Virus record (IMG/VR): IMGVR_UViG_3300046535_000373
Span: 1-22,580 of that record
Origin: a virus
Reading direction: 5' to 3' (one strand)
DNA: 22,580 nucleotides
Part shown: piece by piece, positions 21,610-22,580 of the stretch
How positions within the stretch are numbered: position 1 is the first letter of the stretch
Layout of the letters: each line of letters starts with the position of its first letter
Program-made: the position numbers and the translations under genes
Notes under the pieces: model-generated
Seen by the model: the letters and a program-made list of their open reading frames with translations, nothing else
Database searches by the model: none
Told to the model about the DNA's origin: nothing

Positions 21610-22143
21610 CTCAGTCTCCTGTTTGTTTACTTTGGGTTTACGGGTTAACGACGTTATCACAGTCAAGCCTTTCGCTTCGCGCTTGGCATTGACCTGTGCT
21701 AACTTTTCTGCATCGCGCGCTGCTTTCGTTTCTTTAAGTTTCTCAATGCGCTCTGCAGCCTTCTGCTTCTTGCCTTCCTCCTGTCGAGCGAGCATCGCTG
21801 CTCCCTCTTCATCTGACATACCCTTCGGGATACGCCAATCGCGTGATTTCTTTTCAGAAACAATCGGTGGTCTCGTTGCCGGAGCAAGCGTAGGTTTGGA
21901 AGGAACGACCACGCGATCCCCCGGCTTACGTTTTAAGAAATCTGGAATGGTCAGATCGTCCTTGACTTCACCGATTTTCGTTGCCTGAATTTGCGCGTGC
22001 AGTTTCGTGCAGCGCGCAATGCCAGATTTTTGATCGGCAAATTTCTTAACGGAATTGACGGGGATGCCGACATCGACCGCCGTCAGTACCATTTCGTTCC
22101 AGATCTTGACGAGTTCTGGACCGGACATTTTGCTGAAGTCCAT
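21355..22143 (-). CDS. Basic two-domain protein, probably nucleic-acid binding
   Basis: 262 residues from the ATG at 22143, which overlaps the previous stop (TAATG) and has GGAGGGAAA upstream. Residues 1-50 contain a helical domain (SGPELVKIWNEMV, then VKKFADQKSGIARC). The middle (about 85-175) is highly charged and probably unstructured or helical (AAERIEKLKETKAARDAEKL). From 179 on there is a Lys/Ala-rich stretch (MAKAKKGAKAAKKSANGSW) and a compact C-terminal domain with STAAKLWALISNGKKVGKY and YLRWFISHGYVKV, which looks like a winged helix. Chromatin-like or nucleoid-associated function is an inference from charge. A second start inside the gene is listed separately. Confidence 0.65.
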   Translation of the reverse strand: MDFSKMSGPELVKIWNEMVLTAVDVGIPVNSVKKFADQKSGIARCTKLHAQIQATKIGEVKDDLTIPDFLKRKPGDRVVVPSKPTLAPATRPPIVSEKKSRDWRIPKGMSDEEGAAMLARQEEGKKQKAAERIEKLKETKAARDAEKLAQVNAKREAKGLTVITSLTRKPKVNKQETEMAKAKKGAKAAKKSANGSWMNNDAVINKLEAAKAYDPRKGSTAAKLWALISNGKKVGKYKEDGKAPAMPYLRWFISHGYVKVTG

Positions 22144-22325
22144 TACAGTTTCCCTCCGCTGAATTGCCGTATCCGTGCTGGAATTACGATCGTGTCGTCG
22201 CACACCTTACAGCACCGGCCATCGTTGATCGGTTCTGCATTGTTACTCCAGCCGACAATTTCCTTAAAACAAATCGAGCAGATTTCTGGCTCGCATTCAG
22301 GTTCGATGCGTTCTACGTTTGCCAT
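22143..22325 (-). CDS. Small CxxC zinc-finger protein
   Basis: 60 residues; GGAG lies 7 bases before the ATG. Two CxxC pairs (CSICFKEI and CCKVCDDT, residues 16-19 and 39-42) with WSNNAEPIND-GR between and IPARI after. The pattern E-x-x-W-x-N-N-A-x-P-x-x-x-G-R-C-C is one I know from small zinc proteins in many phages and prophages; it is thought to be a structural zinc domain of unknown role. TAATG overlap with the next gene, 29-base overlap with the preceding one. Confidence 0.7.
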   Translation of the reverse strand: MANVERIEPECEPEICSICFKEIVGWSNNAEPINDGRCCKVCDDTIVIPARIRQFSGGKL

Positions 22326-22431
22326 ATTTCTTTCTCCGTTTATATTTCTTCGCTTTCCTTATCGCGTTTATTTCCTCAAGGGCATAAAGGTAGCCCATGA
22401 GGAATTGTTTTGTGATGCGCGGCGGTTTCAT
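22297..22431 (-). CDS. 44-residue basic protein
   Basis: Begins in the ATGA overlap with the helicase stop and has GAAGGAGG a few bases upstream. The N-terminus MKPPRITKQFLMGYLYALEE is helical; the C-terminal half is almost all Lys/Arg/Tyr (KKYKRRKKYGKRR). Its last 29 bases overlap the zinc-finger gene. High positive charge suggests nucleic-acid binding. The start signal is strong, but short highly basic frames over purine-rich ribosome sites can arise by chance. Confidence 0.5.
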   Translation of the reverse strand: MKPPRITKQFLMGYLYALEEINAIRKAKKYKRRKKYGKRRTHRT

Positions 22432-22580
22432 GCGGCCTCCTTCGGTGCTGGCTCCAGATCAACCAGCAGCTCCTGCGCACGGGTAGCCGCAACGTACATC
22501 AGGTTGCGTTCCTGCTCCTGCTGCCACGCTTGCCTTGCCCACTTGGATGGGCAGGTACCGTGCCGATCGAGCCAGAACAC
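22428..22580 (-). CDS. UvrD/RecD-like superfamily 1 helicase, C-terminal end (partial)
   Basis: Only the last 50 residues are inside the window; the gene continues off the right edge. The sequence ends W-Q-Q-E-Q-E-R-N-L-M-Y-V-A-A-T-R-A-Q-E-L-L-V. The E-x-x-R-N-L-x-Y-V-A-x-T-R-A-x-x-x-L part is helicase motif VI of superfamily 1 enzymes, including the arginine finger, which couples ATP hydrolysis to unwinding. It stops about 20 residues after the motif, as in compact phage helicases. It belongs to the - strand operon and overlaps the next gene by ATGA. Confidence 0.8.
   Translation of the reverse strand: MFWLDRHGTCPSKWARQAWQQEQERNLMYVAATRAQELLVDLEPAPKEAA

Noticed and set aside
21386-21988. 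200-codon open frame on the + strand
   Set aside because: Antisense to the Lys/Ala/Glu-rich basic protein; codon bias of the real gene produces the long shadow. No ribosome site and no neighbours on that strand.
1-22580. tRNA genes, insertion sequences, integrase or attachment sites
   Set aside because: None recognised on reading both strands; the window is fully occupied by protein genes apart from short gaps.

Overview
The window looks like part of the genome of a tailed phage, or a prophage, with a contractile (myovirus-type) tail whose baseplate genes follow the order of phage Mu. No integrase, transposase, capsid or packaging gene is visible, so lifestyle and phage family cannot be settled from this piece. 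The host is most likely a Gram-negative proteobacterium: two encoded proteins have signal peptides and PEP-CTERM-like C-termini, which are known only from bacteria with an outer membrane and an exosortase. An alphaproteobacterial host is a guess from the general look of the small phage proteins.

Left arm (about 1-16100, all + strand): one tightly packed late operon in which many stop and start codons overlap. It opens with two tandem, related tape-measure-like proteins (the first cut by the window edge). They share a gapless N-terminal segment but end in different putative peptidoglycan-cleaving domains. Then come the Mu-like baseplate and spike proteins: gp44-like hub, gp45-like spike, separate PAAR-like tip, gp43-like circularization protein split into two genes, gp46-like, gp47-like (baseplate J) and gp48-like. 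A fibre module follows: a GTG-started fibre, a DUF4376-type protein, a small fibre-associated protein, a collagen-like repeat fibre, and a fibre with a C-terminal S74 self-cleaving chaperone. The operon ends with two small exported or anchored proteins, a small protein with an RlpA-like barrel signature, and a 32-residue membrane peptide. These last four are candidates for lysis functions. Two + strand hairpins follow, one of them a textbook intrinsic terminator.

Right arm (about 16211-22580, all - strand): a convergent operon of mostly small genes, read from the right edge towards the terminator. In order of transcription: C-terminus of a UvrD/RecD-type helicase, a 44-residue basic peptide, a zinc-finger protein, a 262-residue basic protein with a probable internal start, a winged-helix protein, a RuvC-like nuclease, several hypothetical proteins (one coiled-coil, one membrane-anchored), two PEP-CTERM-like secreted proteins, a large-loop hairpin with a U-tract, two tiny genes, a DUF4031 protein, a CPxCG zinc protein, a small membrane protein with no standard start codon, and a small basic protein.

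The most unusual content is the pair of PEP-CTERM-like secreted proteins in a phage operon, with the structured RNA element just behind them, and the duplicated tape-measure-like proteins with swapped C-terminal enzymes. No tRNA, rRNA, CRISPR array, insertion sequence or attachment site was recognised.
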